DNA of 64,000 nucleotides from Clostridium frigidicarnis (GTDB lineage Bacteria; Bacillota; Clostridia; Clostridiales; Clostridiaceae): positions 141,993 through 205,992 of the forward strand of contig NZ_FOKI01000003.1 in assembly GCF_900111985.1 (NCBI RefSeq), in the 5' to 3' direction. How positions within the stretch are numbered: the first letter of the stretch is position 1; the number at the start of each line of letters is the position of its first letter. Below, piece after piece: positions 36,696 through 45,227 of the stretch. A program made the position numbers and the translations under genes. The notes beneath the pieces are model-generated. The model had not been told where the DNA came from. It did no database searches and worked only from the letters and a program-made list of their open reading frames with translations.

Positions 36696-38042
36696 TTATA
36701 CTAAAAACTCTATAAACACTGTTGCAAGTCCTAAGAAAAAGAAGAACCCACATATATCTGTTACTGTTGTTACAAATACTGATGATGCTAAAGCTGGATC
36801 TATTTTAAGCTTTTTTAGTGTCATTGGTACTAAGAATCCTGCTAATGTGGCTGCTGTCATATTTAAAAGCATTGCACATCCTATTACTAACCCTAGTATT
36901 GGATTTCCTGACCAAAGCCAAGCAAGTAATGCTACTCCACAACCTATAGATGCTCCATTTATCATTCCAACCCTTATTTCTTTAAATAGTACCTTCTTAG
37001 AATTTTCATAAGTTAATTGACCAAGAGCTATACCTCTTACCACAAGTGTTAATGTTTGAGTACCTGCATTTCCACCCATACCAGCAACTATAGGCATGAA
37101 TGTTGCAAGGACAACAACTTGACTTATTGTATTTTCAAATAAACTTACAACTGATGAGGCAAGTATTGCTGTTAATAAGTTTACACATAGCCATGGAAGT
37201 CTACTCTTTATTGATGCAATTGTTCCACCCGCAACATTTTCGCCTTCATCTATTCCTGCAAGACGGTGAATGTCTTCTGTATCTTCTTCTCTTAATACAT
37301 CAATAATATCATCAACTGTTATAACTCCTAACATTACCCCCTGTTCATCTACAACAGGCATATTCATAAAACCATACTTTTCAAACTTATTTGCAACTTC
37401 TTCTTGATCCATATCTGCAGGTATGCTTATTACATTTTCACTCATTATATCTTTTATTTTTGTTTCAAATGTAGCTGTAACTAAATCTCTTAAAGATAAA
37501 ACACCTTTTAATACTTCTCTTTCGTCTAAAACATAAAGATAGTATACACTTTCCGCATCTGGTGCTGCATCTTGTAAATATGTAAATGTATCCTGAACAG
37601 TCTTATTGTCCATTATACTTATAAATTCTGTGGCCATAAGCCCCCCTGCTGTTTCAGGGTCATATGTTAAAAGTTCCTTAACATCATCTCTATCTTCTTT
37701 TGATGTTAATTTTTCTATAAATTTATTAGCTTCTATAGGTGTTATCGTACCAAGAAGGTCGGCTAAATCATCGGAACTCATTTCGTTCAATATTTTTCCT
37801 TGATTTAATTCAGAGAATAAAGAGAGTAGTTTCATCTGCTCTTCTTCTTCAGCTTCTCCTATAACTTCTGCAACCATCCAATGTGGCAATTTAGAGAGTA
37901 TAATATACAACTTATCTTCTTCCACTTTTTCAATTACATCCAAGACATCTGCTGGATGTATATCTTCTATATGTTCACTTATTTCTGCTACTGAACTATT
38001 CATTAAAAACTCTAAAAGCTCATTGTCTGTTCTTGATTGCAT
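36696..38042 (-). CDS. mgtE: Magnesium transporter MgtE
   Basis: 448-aa Mg2+ channel of the MgtE family. Cytoplasmic N domain (EHIEDIHPADVLDVIEKVEE), two CBS domains (TEFISIMDNKTVQDTFTYLQ and MPVVDEQGVMLGVITVDDII), then five membrane segments with the pore signature PIVAGMGGNAGTQTLTLVVR and AATLAGFLVPMTLKKL. N and CBS domains sense intracellular Mg2+. ATG follows GAAGGGAAATGGG. No M-box riboswitch could be seen upstream. Monocistronic. Confidence 0.96.
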   Translation of the reverse strand: MQSRTDNELLEFLMNSSVAEISEHIEDIHPADVLDVIEKVEEDKLYIILSKLPHWMVAEVIGEAEEEEQMKLLSLFSELNQGKILNEMSSDDLADLLGTITPIEANKFIEKLTSKEDRDDVKELLTYDPETAGGLMATEFISIMDNKTVQDTFTYLQDAAPDAESVYYLYVLDEREVLKGVLSLRDLVTATFETKIKDIMSENVISIPADMDQEEVANKFEKYGFMNMPVVDEQGVMLGVITVDDIIDVLREEDTEDIHRLAGIDEGENVAGGTIASIKSRLPWLCVNLLTAILASSVVSLFENTISQVVVLATFMPIVAGMGGNAGTQTLTLVVRGIALGQLTYENSKKVLFKEIRVGMINGASIGCGVALLAWLWSGNPILGLVIGCAMLLNMTAATLAGFLVPMTLKKLKIDPALASSVFVTTVTDICGFFFFLGLATVFIEFLV

Positions 38043-38630
38043 ATTCCCATTTCCCTTCTCTTTTAGTCAGATTTTTATGTATTTTATTCTATGGCTAATA
38101 GCCTAATTTTTACGTTAAAAATTAATTTCAATCAAAACTTAATGATTGAAACCATCACATTATTTTTAGATTAATTAAGTCACAAATAATTAATCCTTTA
38201 TATTTTTTAATTTTTAAAAGATTAAATTAAACTTGTCAACCTTGTAATTTTGACTTTATTGTCTAAATTACAAATTCTCTTTCACCCTAATATATTTTAC
38301 CAGTGTTAATGCAAAATTACTATGTATTTTTTTATCTATAACTATATTCATTATACCTATGTGATATTAAACCATTTTCATCAATTCATGTTACACAGAA
38401 CAAAGGTGGCTGCGCCCCTTTTTAATTGACAATTGAGAATTGACGATTGACAATTATTGTTGAAAGTTTATGTATTTTAATAGTTATCAAAGTTATCCAC
38501 AGATTCGAAATTTTATAATATCCTATACATAAATATAATCTGTTTATACAATTAAAACTTTGCTCAAAGAAGATTATTTTTAACATAATGAAAATATTAT
38601 GTTAACTCTTATAAATAATTCAATCTATAA
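38043..38630. other. Intergenic region between divergent mgtE and the HesB-like gene
   Basis: AT-rich; carries the GGCTA-ATAGCC palindrome at about 38092-38103 near mgtE and an R1 copy at 38402-38525. No gene or metal riboswitch was recognised. Confidence 0.5.
38402..38525. repeat. R1 interspersed repeat copy
   Basis: It begins GGTGGCTGCGCCCC, then TTTTAATTGACAATTGAGAA and TTGACGATTGACAATTATTG. The right arm is missing. Confidence 0.75.
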
Positions 38631-38659
38631 TTGACAAACTATCTATTGATGAATATAAT
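38631..38659 (+). promoter_or_regulatory. Consensus sigma-A promoter of the HesB-like gene
   Basis: TTGACA (38631-38636), exactly 17 nt and TATAAT (38654-38659), a perfect match to the consensus. Transcription should start near 38666. Confidence 0.85.
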
Positions 38660-38669
38660 AGTATAAAAG

Positions 38670-38686
38670 ATACCCCATAGGGGTAA
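38670..38686 (+). promoter_or_regulatory. CsoR/CstR-like operator palindrome
   Basis: ATACCCC-AT-AGGGGTAA overlaps the expected transcription start. The pattern ATACCC-N-GGGTAT is that bound by CsoR-family copper, nickel or persulfide repressors. The GC-rich palindrome stands out in this AT-rich region. No CsoR-family gene is in the window. Confidence 0.6.
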
Positions 38687-38709
38687 ACGAATGAAGGGAG
38701 ATTTTTACT

Positions 38710-38997
38710 ATGAATATTTCTATGAATGAATCAACTATAGATGCTTTAAAAAACTCTATGACTTCTAAAAAGAAAGATGCTGCTAGACTAGTTATAAAAG
38801 GCTTTGGTTGAGGTGGCCCATCTTTAGGACTTGTTCTGGATGAACAAAAAGAAAATGATGATGTTGTTGAATCAAATGGAATAAAATTTGTTGCTGACCA
38901 AGAATTTTCATTTATGTTAACTGATGTTGTAGTTAATTTTAAAAAGGGATTATTCGGAAGTAGCTTCTCTGTTTCAAGTAATTCTGGTGGTTGTTAA
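38710..38997 (+). CDS. HesB/IscA-like protein with in-frame TGA, probable selenoprotein
   Basis: A 95-residue HesB-like reading frame interrupted only by TGA at 38809-38811. With Sec at residue 34 the site reads KGFG-U-GGPSLGLVLDE, the place where IscA/HesB proteins carry their first conserved Cys. The frame stays good on both sides and ends GSSFSVSSNSGGC, keeping the C-terminal Cys. HesB-like selenoproteins with exactly this exchange are known in anaerobic bacteria. A candidate SECIS hairpin lies at 38819-38842. ATG follows GGGAG nine bases upstream; promoter is consensus. The role is probably Fe-S or sulfur/selenium handling. If the strain lacks SelA-D it would instead be a broken gene. Confidence 0.8.
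38819..38842 (+). promoter_or_regulatory. Candidate bacterial SECIS hairpin
   Basis: CATC-ttt-AGGA-cttg-TTCT-g-GATG folds as a short stem whose GG lies 16-17 nt after the TGA, within the spacing known for bacterial SECIS elements. This was folded by eye only. Confidence 0.45.
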
Positions 38998-39048
38998 TTA
39001 GTCGTAACCTTATATAATCACTTAAAATGGACAATTAGTTTTTGAGTT

Positions 39049-39104
39049 AGGCACATGAAAAAAATAAACTATCATACTGACTTGTTATTTTTTTGAATGT
39101 GCCT
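39049..39104. repeat. R2 palindromic repeat copy
   Basis: AGGCACATGAAAAAAATAAA ... CATACTGACTTGTTATT ... GAATGTGCCT. It lies between the HesB-like gene and its terminator, so it is probably transcribed. Confidence 0.85.
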
Positions 39105-39116
39105 TAAATATAAAGT

Positions 39117-39166
39117 TAAAAAATAGAGAGATAAAACATTAAGGTGTCTTATCTCTCTATTTTTAT
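39117..39166. terminator. Bidirectional terminator after the HesB-like gene
   Basis: AAAAATAGAGAGATAA ... TTATCTCTCTATTTTT, a 16-bp stem. It could also serve the minus-strand DUF1836 gene 170 nt away. The rest of the gap (39167-39338) shows nothing else. Confidence 0.85.
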
Positions 39167-39338
39167 ACACTTATAAATTTTATTTATATATCAATGAAAG
39201 CTCCAAACTTAATATTAAAATACCCATTATGTCTTATCAACTTATAGGTATAATACTAACAATTAAAGCTTATATTTATTAGGTTTATCGTAAAATAGTT
39301 TGCTCTAACTAATAATTAACTTAACTTAAGTTAAATTG

Positions 39339-39950
39339 TTATTGATCTTCAGACTTAAACTCTTCGTTATAGTCTTTAACCACCTTTTGAACTAATTTTT
39401 TAATAACACTTGCTTGTGCTATTAAAGACATCACTATTATAAATGTTCTTATTCTTACCTTATCTTTATCCTCAAGATTAAGCTCTTCTATAATTTGTTC
39501 TAATTTCCCATTATCACATAATGGAGTTGCCAAGAATGAATCTAAACTATCTCTTTGTACATCAGCAAATATTTTATATGCTGATTCCCATTCTAGTATG
39601 TCATCTTCTCTATCATTAATGTCATTAAAAGCTAATCTAAACACCTTTTTAATTTCTTCTGCTGTAAGTAAAGGTCTCATATAGCTTAATAAAACTAACT
39701 GTATTAAATGAATTTTTGTATAACCTCTCTTTTTACCATCCTCTGGCTTGGATATTACGTCACTCTTTATATAGTTTTGAACTATATTATTAGTATACTT
39801 CTCTTCAGTAAATTTATCATTTAAATAATCTATAACTTGTGATAAAAACAAATCATATTTAGGTAATTCATCATATGATACAGCATTGTTTTTTGACATT
39901 TCCGAAGCTAAATTCATAACATAATCCATATCAAACTTTATATCACTCAT
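39339..39950 (-). CDS. DUF1836 family protein
   Basis: 203-aa soluble protein of the DUF1836 family. The N-terminal part reads like a MerR-type winged HTH (DVISKPEDGKKRGYTKIHLI, then QLVLLSYMRPLLTAEEIKKV), the hallmark of the family, and the C-terminal part is helical (IRTFIIVMSLIAQASVIKKL). Probably a DNA-binding regulator; function is unproven. ATG follows TTAGGAGGTGA. Alone on its strand. Confidence 0.85.
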   Translation of the reverse strand: MSDIKFDMDYVMNLASEMSKNNAVSYDELPKYDLFLSQVIDYLNDKFTEEKYTNNIVQNYIKSDVISKPEDGKKRGYTKIHLIQLVLLSYMRPLLTAEEIKKVFRLAFNDINDREDDILEWESAYKIFADVQRDSLDSFLATPLCDNGKLEQIIEELNLEDKDKVRIRTFIIVMSLIAQASVIKKLVQKVVKDYNEEFKSEDQ

Positions 39951-40520
39951 TTAAGTCACCTCCTAACATATTAAAGTTTCTTATTCTACAATATAATTAT
40001 AAGTTATTGCAAACCGCATTACAAGTTATTTTTTTTTATATTATAGGACCTTATTCATCTTATTAATTTTGACTAAAGCACCTATTTATATACATATTAT
40101 AGTATATGGATTAATTGAATTTATCAATTATTTTTTTTAAAAACAAAATTTAATTACAAATGTCTACTGTTTTTTGAGAATTATCAACATTATCCACAAT
40201 TACCCTGTGGATAAGTTGTTAGTATATTGTGAATTATTATTTTTCACCAAATTGATGCATAAATCATATTATATTACAAAGAGTAATTTTTTTACCTTAA
40301 TATGTATATTTTAAGAAAATCTGAACAAAATATAAATATAGTAAAATATAATAGTCTTTTGATTTTCGACATTAATAAATATACAGCCAAAAAATTACTT
40401 TTTTTATTTAAGTTAATTTTTGTATAATTTTTCAAATTTACTTTCATTATTGTTATGTTTCTTGTTGGATACTTGATTTATAAGCATTTTGTTAACATTA
40501 AATGAATTCAAAATAATGTA
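39951..40520. other. AT-rich intergenic region upstream of abrB
   Basis: No gene was found. A reverse Spo0A-type box (TTCGACA) is at 40365-40371. A DnaA-box-like TTATCCACA word appears twice in the 40190-40215 stretch (ATTATCCACAA and the complementary TGTGGATAA). Confidence 0.45.
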
Positions 40521-40549
40521 TTGACTTTTCAATAATATGGTAGTATATT
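40521..40549 (+). promoter_or_regulatory. abrB promoter P1
   Basis: TTGACT (40521-40526), 17 nt and TATATT (40544-40549). Start expected near 40556. Confidence 0.6.
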
Positions 40550-40611
40550 ATCTATTAGATGGAATTTAGTAAGAAATTTGTAATTCGAACTATTTTTTAT
40601 CTAGTTAAATT

Positions 40612-40640
40612 TTGACTGATTATTACATTTAAAGTGTAAT
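40612..40640 (+). promoter_or_regulatory. abrB promoter P2
   Basis: TTGACT (40612-40617), 17 nt and TGTAAT (40635-40640). Start expected near 40647, directly before a Spo0A box. Confidence 0.55.
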
Positions 40641-40652
40641 TTATTAATTCGA

Positions 40653-40659
40653 TGTCGAA
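40653..40659 (+). promoter_or_regulatory. Spo0A box in the abrB leader
   Basis: TGTCGAA matches the 0A box TGNCGAA. It lies just after the P2 start, the same place Spo0A binds to repress abrB in Bacillus subtilis. Confidence 0.7.
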
Positions 40660-40685
40660 AGATGTATATAAGGAGGAACAAATTT

Positions 40686-40931
40686 ATGAAATCAACAGGT
40701 GTAGTAAGAAGAGTAGATGAATTAGGAAGAATAGTTATTCCTATAGAATTAAGAAGAACTCTAGATATTGCTGAGAAAGATGCTCTAGAAATATATGTAG
40801 ATGGTGAGCAAATAATATTAAAGAAATATGAGCCAGCTTGTATTTTCTGTGGAGATGCTAGAGACGTTGTAAACTATAGAGGCAAGAACATTTGTAAAAA
40901 CTGTTTAGCTGAAATGAAAAAAGAAAAATAA
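40686..40931 (+). CDS. abrB: AbrB-family transition-state regulator
   Basis: 81-aa DNA-binding regulator of the switch from growth to sporulation or stationary phase. The N-terminal swapped-hairpin domain is textbook: MKSTGVVRRVDELGRIVIPI, then ELRRTLDIAEKDALEIYVD. The C-terminal part has a CxxC...CxxC zinc-ribbon-like motif (CIFCGDARDVVNYRGKNICK, then NC), as in clostridial AbrB proteins. ATG at 40686 follows GGAGG; upstream in-frame starts lack a ribosome site. It is divergent from rsmI/yfiC, the same gene neighbourhood as B. subtilis abrB-rsmI-yabB. Expected to be repressed by Spo0A. Confidence 0.95.
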   Translation: MKSTGVVRRVDELGRIVIPIELRRTLDIAEKDALEIYVDGEQIILKKYEPACIFCGDARDVVNYRGKNICKNCLAEMKKEK

Positions 40932-40948
40932 AACAAATTAAATATAAG

Positions 40949-40979
40949 AAATGCTATAGAATTTTCTATAGCATTTTTT
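40949..40979 (+). terminator. Terminator of abrB
   Basis: AAATGCTATAGAA/TTTTCTATAGCATTT with TTTTT tail. The remaining gap to 41228 is AT-rich with no gene. Confidence 0.85.
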
Positions 40980-41228
40980 ATTTGCCTTAACAATTTCCAA
41001 TTATAATTATTGTATTATTTTTTTAAAAAAATTTGTATTTTTTCCCTTATTATTATGTTCAATTTTTTTTAACTTACATTTAACTTTACTTTTTTTTCTA
41101 TTAAAACGTTACACATCAAATAAAATATTCTTAAAAAAACATATATTTGTAAATACAATAACTTCCATTACTTTTTTATCCAATTTTTTGTATAATTTTT
41201 AAACACTTTTTCATATTCTTTATATTCT

Positions 41229-42068
41229 TTACAATTCTAATGAATATTTATACACTTCTGATTTAGGAATACCTCTTTCTTTTGCCACAAGCTTCATGGA
41301 ATCTTTTTTACTATTTCCCTCACCCATGTACTTAAGTATATGTTCTTCTATTGATAAGTTTTCCCATGTTTTCATAGCTTCTTCCATAATTTCTTCATCT
41401 GTTTTACCTTCAATGACTAAAACATACTCACCCCTTGGATTTTTTTCATTATAATGTTCTATAATTTCACTTAAGGTTCCCCTTATTATTTCTTCATGCA
41501 TTTTTGTGAGTTCTCTGCATATAGCTATCTTTCTATCTCCAAGACTTTCTAGTATGAAATTCAGTGTATTTAAAAGTCTATGAGGTGCTTCATAGAATAT
41601 TAATGTTTCCTTACAATTTTTAATCTCTTCCATAAATGGTTTTCTTTCTTTATTCTCTCTTGGTATAAATCCTCTAAACAAAAACTTTGTTGTATCTAAT
41701 CCTGAGTAAACCAAAGCCGTTGTTGTTGCCGTTGCTCCTGGCAATACTTCAAAATCCAAATTTTCCTCTATACACTTTTTAACGATTACACTACCTGGAT
41801 CTGATATTCCAGGAGTTCCTGCATCTGTAACAAGTGCAATAATCTTATTTTCTCTTAGCTTTTCAATTATATTATCTGATTTTCCCTGTTCATTATGTTG
41901 ATGATAACTTAACATAGGTTTTCTTATTTCAAAGTGATTTAAAAGCTTTAAACTTTGTCTTGTATCTTCTGCTGCAACTAAATCACATTGTTTTAATACC
42001 TCAAGCGCCCTTAAAGTTATGTCTTTTAAATTTCCTATTGGTGTTGGAACTAAATATAATTTTCCCAT
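41229..42068 (-). CDS. rsmI: 16S rRNA (cytidine1402-2'-O)-methyltransferase RsmI
   Basis: 279-aa SAM-dependent methyltransferase that modifies C1402 in the ribosomal P site. Motifs: YLVPTPIGNLKDITLRALEV at the start, AAEDTRQSLKLLNHF, SYHQHNEQGK, LVTDAGTPGISDPG and EVLPGATATTTALVYSGL, with the C-terminal helical tail GNSKKDSMKLVAKERGIPKS. Length is normal. ATG follows AGGAGG. It lies 15 nt after the upstream methyltransferase gene, so the two form an operon. Confidence 0.96.
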   Translation of the reverse strand: MGKLYLVPTPIGNLKDITLRALEVLKQCDLVAAEDTRQSLKLLNHFEIRKPMLSYHQHNEQGKSDNIIEKLRENKIIALVTDAGTPGISDPGSVIVKKCIEENLDFEVLPGATATTTALVYSGLDTTKFLFRGFIPRENKERKPFMEEIKNCKETLIFYEAPHRLLNTLNFILESLGDRKIAICRELTKMHEEIIRGTLSEIIEHYNEKNPRGEYVLVIEGKTDEEIMEEAMKTWENLSIEEHILKYMGEGNSKKDSMKLVAKERGIPKSEVYKYSLEL

Positions 42069-42083
42069 ATTCTTTCCGCCTCC

Positions 42084-42824
42084 TTACTTATCTCTACCGT
42101 ATATCTTATCTATTTCCTCTGTAAAGCCACCTTCATCATTATAAACATATAAAGGTGGTTCAAATTTTAAGAAAGCCCCTCCATCTCTCTGTCCTTCTAT
42201 AAGAACTATGTTAGGAGCCTTTTTACTGTTTGGATGTATCATCTTTATAACTTTTGGTTCTATTTTATGTTTTCTCATAATACACAGAATATCTGCAAGC
42301 CTTTCTGGCCTATGTATCATATAAAACCTTCCATTGTCCTTTAAAAGTACTCTAGCGGCTATTATAACGTCTTCTAAAGTACAACACACTTCGTGTCGAG
42401 CTATGGCTAATTTGTCATTAGGATTTACTATACCATTATTACAAAGCTTATATGGAGGGTTTACTGTAACTACATTAGCCTTTTCCATAGACTTTAAAAG
42501 CTTTATATCCTTTAAATCCCCATGTATAAAGTTCATTCTGTCTTCTAAATTGTTTAATTTTACACTTCTATTTGCCATTTCAACAAATTCTTCTTGTATT
42601 TCAATCCCTGTTATAGTAGCTGCTTCCGTTTTGCCCGCAACTATAAAAGGTACTATACCTGTACCTGTACACAAATCTATTACTCTCATATTTTTCTTTA
42701 TCTTAGGAAAATTTGCTAAAAGCACAGCATCAATCCCAAATCTAAATGCATTTTCTTTTTGTATTATTTTAATTCCCTTTAGCTGTAAATCATCTAAAGT
42801 TTCATCTTTATTTAAAAGATCCAT
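42084..42824 (-). CDS. YabB/TrmN6-like methyltransferase
   Basis: 246-aa class I methyltransferase, close to the E. coli YfiC/TrmN6 (tRNA1Val m6A37) group and B. subtilis YabB. It has the SAM motif VIDLCTGTGIVPFIVAGKTE, acidic loop TGIEIQEEFVEMA and the N6-adenine catalytic motif NPPYK. The N-terminal LNKDETLDDLQLKGIKIIQK fits YabB proteins. ATG follows AAGGAG. It heads the operon with rsmI. Exact tRNA target not proven in Firmicutes. Confidence 0.9.
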   Translation of the reverse strand: MDLLNKDETLDDLQLKGIKIIQKENAFRFGIDAVLLANFPKIKKNMRVIDLCTGTGIVPFIVAGKTEAATITGIEIQEEFVEMANRSVKLNNLEDRMNFIHGDLKDIKLLKSMEKANVVTVNPPYKLCNNGIVNPNDKLAIARHEVCCTLEDVIIAARVLLKDNGRFYMIHRPERLADILCIMRKHKIEPKVIKMIHPNSKKAPNIVLIEGQRDGGAFLKFEPPLYVYNDEGGFTEEIDKIYGRDK

Positions 42825-42836
42825 TTATGTTTTCTC

Positions 42837-42860
42837 CTTGTTATTTTTTTGAATGTGCCT
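42837..42860. repeat. R2 half element
   Basis: CTTGTTATTTTTTTGAATGT-GCCT, right end only, abutting the ribosome site of the YabB-like gene. Confidence 0.7.
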
Positions 42861-43056
42861 AATTTACTATATTTAATTATAACCATTACATGTTAATTGT
42901 CAATTAGGAGAATCTTACAATTCATAAGCTTTTCAAATGAGAATTGATAAATAGTAAATTAAAGTTCATAAGCTTATGCAAGTGATAAATTTAAGTTAAT
43001 ATGATTTATGAGTGATAATCTTAGCTGAGTGCTAAATGACAAGTTGCGTTGAATTT

Positions 43057-43548
43057 TTACAATACAGTATACTTGTGAAACCAATGGTTTAATTTTAACT
43101 TGTATATCATAGGGGTAAAAGGTATTCCATCTATAACTTGTTCTGTTCCTATTTCTTTAAAACCAAGCCTATGATAAACTTCTATTAAATATGGTGGTGA
43201 CTTAACTGTAATCACTTTAAAATGATTATCTTTACAATTCTTTAAAGCAATTTCAAATAAACTAGTCTCTATATGTTTTCTTTGATATTCTTTTTTTACA
43301 AACAGCATACAAATTTGATTAATATGTTTCATTGCAATAATTCCTACCAATTCATTATTGTCATAGTATCCCCAAAAGGTCAAAGAACCTCTATTACATA
43401 TTGTTATTATAGAATCATAATCTATGGATTCTTTAAACTTCTTTATTCCTTCTGTCGAATAATCAATTGATCCAAACTCTTGAAAAACAATCCATACTAA
43501 ATCAATAGCCTCCTTTATGTGACTTTGTTGTAATTTAATTATTTTCAT
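43057..43548 (-). CDS. GNAT-family N-acetyltransferase
   Basis: 163-aa acetyltransferase of unknown substrate. GNAT elements: IKLQQSHIKEAIDLVWIVFQ (strand 1 and helix 1), LVGIIAMKHINQICMLFVKK (core strands), EYQRKHIETSLFEIAL in the acetyl-CoA loop position (canonical Q/RxxGxG/A is degenerate here, QRKHIE), and TVKSPPYLIEVYHRLGFKEI. The altered loop leaves activity in doubt. ATG at 43546-43548 follows AAGGTG; the upstream in-frame codons lack a ribosome site. Monocistronic. Confidence 0.82.
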   Translation of the reverse strand: MKIIKLQQSHIKEAIDLVWIVFQEFGSIDYSTEGIKKFKESIDYDSIITICNRGSLTFWGYYDNNELVGIIAMKHINQICMLFVKKEYQRKHIETSLFEIALKNCKDNHFKVITVKSPPYLIEVYHRLGFKEIGTEQVIDGIPFTPMIYKLKLNHWFHKYTVL

Positions 43549-43597
43549 AATACACCTTCTTTCAAAATTTACATAACTATTCTTATACTTTCCTTTT

Positions 43598-43800
43598 AAT
43601 AGCAAAAGTGGCTAGACCACTTTTTAAGCGACAAGTTTAGAGTGCCAAGTAAAATTTCATCCTTAACTTACACTTGTCACTGATTAAAAACCTCTTTAAC
43701 ACTAGGTTTTGTCAGCATTTTATTTTTAAAATTTTTATACTTTCATGTGGTGGCTACGCCACATTATAATTGAGAATTGACAGTTGTTGTTTTATAAAAA
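43598..43800. repeat. R1-type repeat remnants with two hairpins
   Basis: AAAAGTGG-ctaga-CCACTTTT near 43605-43625 is followed by GACAAGTTTAGAGTGCCAAG. Then ATGTGG-tggctacg-CCACAT (43745-43764) is followed by AATTGAGAATTGACAGTTG. These look like two truncated R1 copies placed head to tail. Confidence 0.6.
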
Positions 43801-43824
43801 AAATTCATAATTCCATCCACGTAC

Positions 43825-43862
43825 AAAAAAGGTTATGTAAGATAATCTTACATAACCTTCTT
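43825..43862 (-). terminator. Terminator of the NlpC/P60 gene
   Basis: AAAAAAGGTTATGTAAGAT and ATCTTACATAACCTTCTTT form a 14-bp stem, U-tailed on the minus strand. Confidence 0.85.
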
Positions 43863-43946
43863 TATAAATCCAACCTGAAATATTTATGCTTTTTTCAAGT
43901 ATATTCTATTTCAGCCAATATTTTTTAATTTTTCAAGACATTTTTA

Positions 43947-45227
43947 TTAAAGTATTCTTCTAACCGCCGCTAAGTCACTTCTTGATGATAATGAAGATAC
44001 CTTAACAACATCGCCTGTTTGTGGTGCATGAATGTATTGTCCATTTCCTACGTATATTCCAACGTGATGTGGTGAACTTGCACTTCCAAAGAATACAAGG
44101 TCTCCTGCTTGAGCTTGTGATATTGGAATTGATGTTCCTTCATTTACTTGTGTGAAAGTTGTTCTTGATAAGCCAACACCAATTCTTCCATATACATATT
44201 GAGTGAATCCTGAACAATCAAATGTGTTTGGTCCAGTAGCTCCATATACATATGGTTTTCCTTGTAAGCTATATGCTATTGATAATAATTGAGAAACACT
44301 TCCTGATCCTACTTGTCCACCACCTGATGGATAGTTTGTGCTACCACCACCTGATGAGTTATTTACACTACCACCTCTATCTACTGATGATGCTTTTGCT
44401 GCTTCTTTTGAATCTATTGAAGTTTTAGCTTTCTCTATTAAATCAACAACCTCGCTCTCTATAACCTTAACTTGTTGTCTTATTTCTCTTAAAGAATCTT
44501 TTGCCGCTGTTAAATCTGCTATTGAACTATTAGAGTTCTCTATTACTTCCTTTGGATATTGTATCATTGTTCTTTCTTTAGAAGCTAAGTCAACTTTTAT
44601 GTTCTTACTAACTTCAGCAGCTTGGTCTACTAATTCTTTTTGTTTGCTCTTTTGAGAATTTAATTCGTCAAGCTTAGTTTGAGTTTCTGCCTTTAAAGCT
44701 TGAACTTTTTCTAATTCTGCATTCATCGCAGTTTTTTTACTATTTAATTCTTCTTTTTTAGCTTTAATTTCATCCATCATCTCTTTATCCATACCCATTA
44801 ACTTACCAACGGCTTGTACATTCGTTGCTAAATCTGAGAAGTTTGTAGAGCTTAAAATAATCTCTACATATCCTGGATTTCCACTCTTATATATAGCTCT
44901 CATTCTTTCGCCGTATAAGTTTTCTTTTTCTTCTAAATCCTTTTGAAGAGTTGTCATTTCATCTTCAAGTGACTTTATGTTATTTTCTTTGCTTTTTATT
45001 TCTGTATTATTACTAGCTATGTCAGCATCTAATTTTTGAGCTTGTCCTTGAAGTTCTTGTAATTTTTGATTTAATACATTTAATTTATCTTCAGCATCTT
45101 TATACTCAGATTGCTTTTGTTCTATTTGTTCCTTTTGTTCGCTTGTTACAGGCGACGCAAATGCTATTATGCTTGTATTAAAAGCCATTGCACCAGCTAA
45201 TATAGCTGCTATAATCTTTTTATTCAT
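43947..45227 (-). CDS. Secreted NlpC/P60 peptidoglycan endopeptidase (CwlO-like)
   Basis: 426-aa secreted hydrolase expected to cut peptide cross-links in peptidoglycan. Signal peptide (1-25, AFASPVTS), a long coiled coil (about 30-250, with the CwlO-type YGERMRAIYKSGNPGYVEII segment), a Ser/Gly-rich linker, and a C-terminal NlpC/P60 domain. The domain has catalytic Cys in TFDCSGFTQYVYGRIG, His in SSPHHVGIYVGNG and the third polar residue region YIHAPQTGDVV. ATG follows GAGGTG. CwlO-like enzymes are normally controlled through FtsEX and the coiled coil. No ftsEX genes are nearby. Confidence 0.94.
   Translation of the reverse strand: MNKKIIAAILAGAMAFNTSIIAFASPVTSEQKEQIEQKQSEYKDAEDKLNVLNQKLQELQGQAQKLDADIASNNTEIKSKENNIKSLEDEMTTLQKDLEEKENLYGERMRAIYKSGNPGYVEIILSSTNFSDLATNVQAVGKLMGMDKEMMDEIKAKKEELNSKKTAMNAELEKVQALKAETQTKLDELNSQKSKQKELVDQAAEVSKNIKVDLASKERTMIQYPKEVIENSNSSIADLTAAKDSLREIRQQVKVIESEVVDLIEKAKTSIDSKEAAKASSVDRGGSVNNSSGGGSTNYPSGGGQVGSGSVSQLLSIAYSLQGKPYVYGATGPNTFDCSGFTQYVYGRIGVGLSRTTFTQVNEGTSIPISQAQAGDLVFFGSASSPHHVGIYVGNGQYIHAPQTGDVVKVSSLSSRSDLAAVRRIL

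Noticed and set aside
38043..38400. M-box magnesium riboswitch upstream of mgtE
   Set aside because: No GC-rich conserved M-box helices could be found; only an AT-rich leader with a short GGCTA/TAGCC palindrome.
38710..38811. Reading the HesB-like gene as a 33-aa truncated gene or pseudogene
   Set aside because: The frame after TGA is clean for 61 codons, the TGA is exactly at the conserved Cys, and the promoter and ribosome site are strong. A selenoprotein is the simpler reading, though sel genes must be checked.
40190..40215. Replication origin, suggested by TTATCCACA-like words upstream of abrB
   Set aside because: Only two DnaA-box-like words, and no dnaA or dnaN nearby; the B. subtilis abrB region is near but not at the origin.
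39951..40520. Small RNA gene in the long gap before abrB
   Set aside because: No promoter-terminator pair enclosing a structured segment was seen.
42334..42852. 172-codon plus-strand frame opposite the YabB-like methyltransferase
   Set aside because: Shadow frame; the minus-strand product has complete SAM and NPPY motifs.
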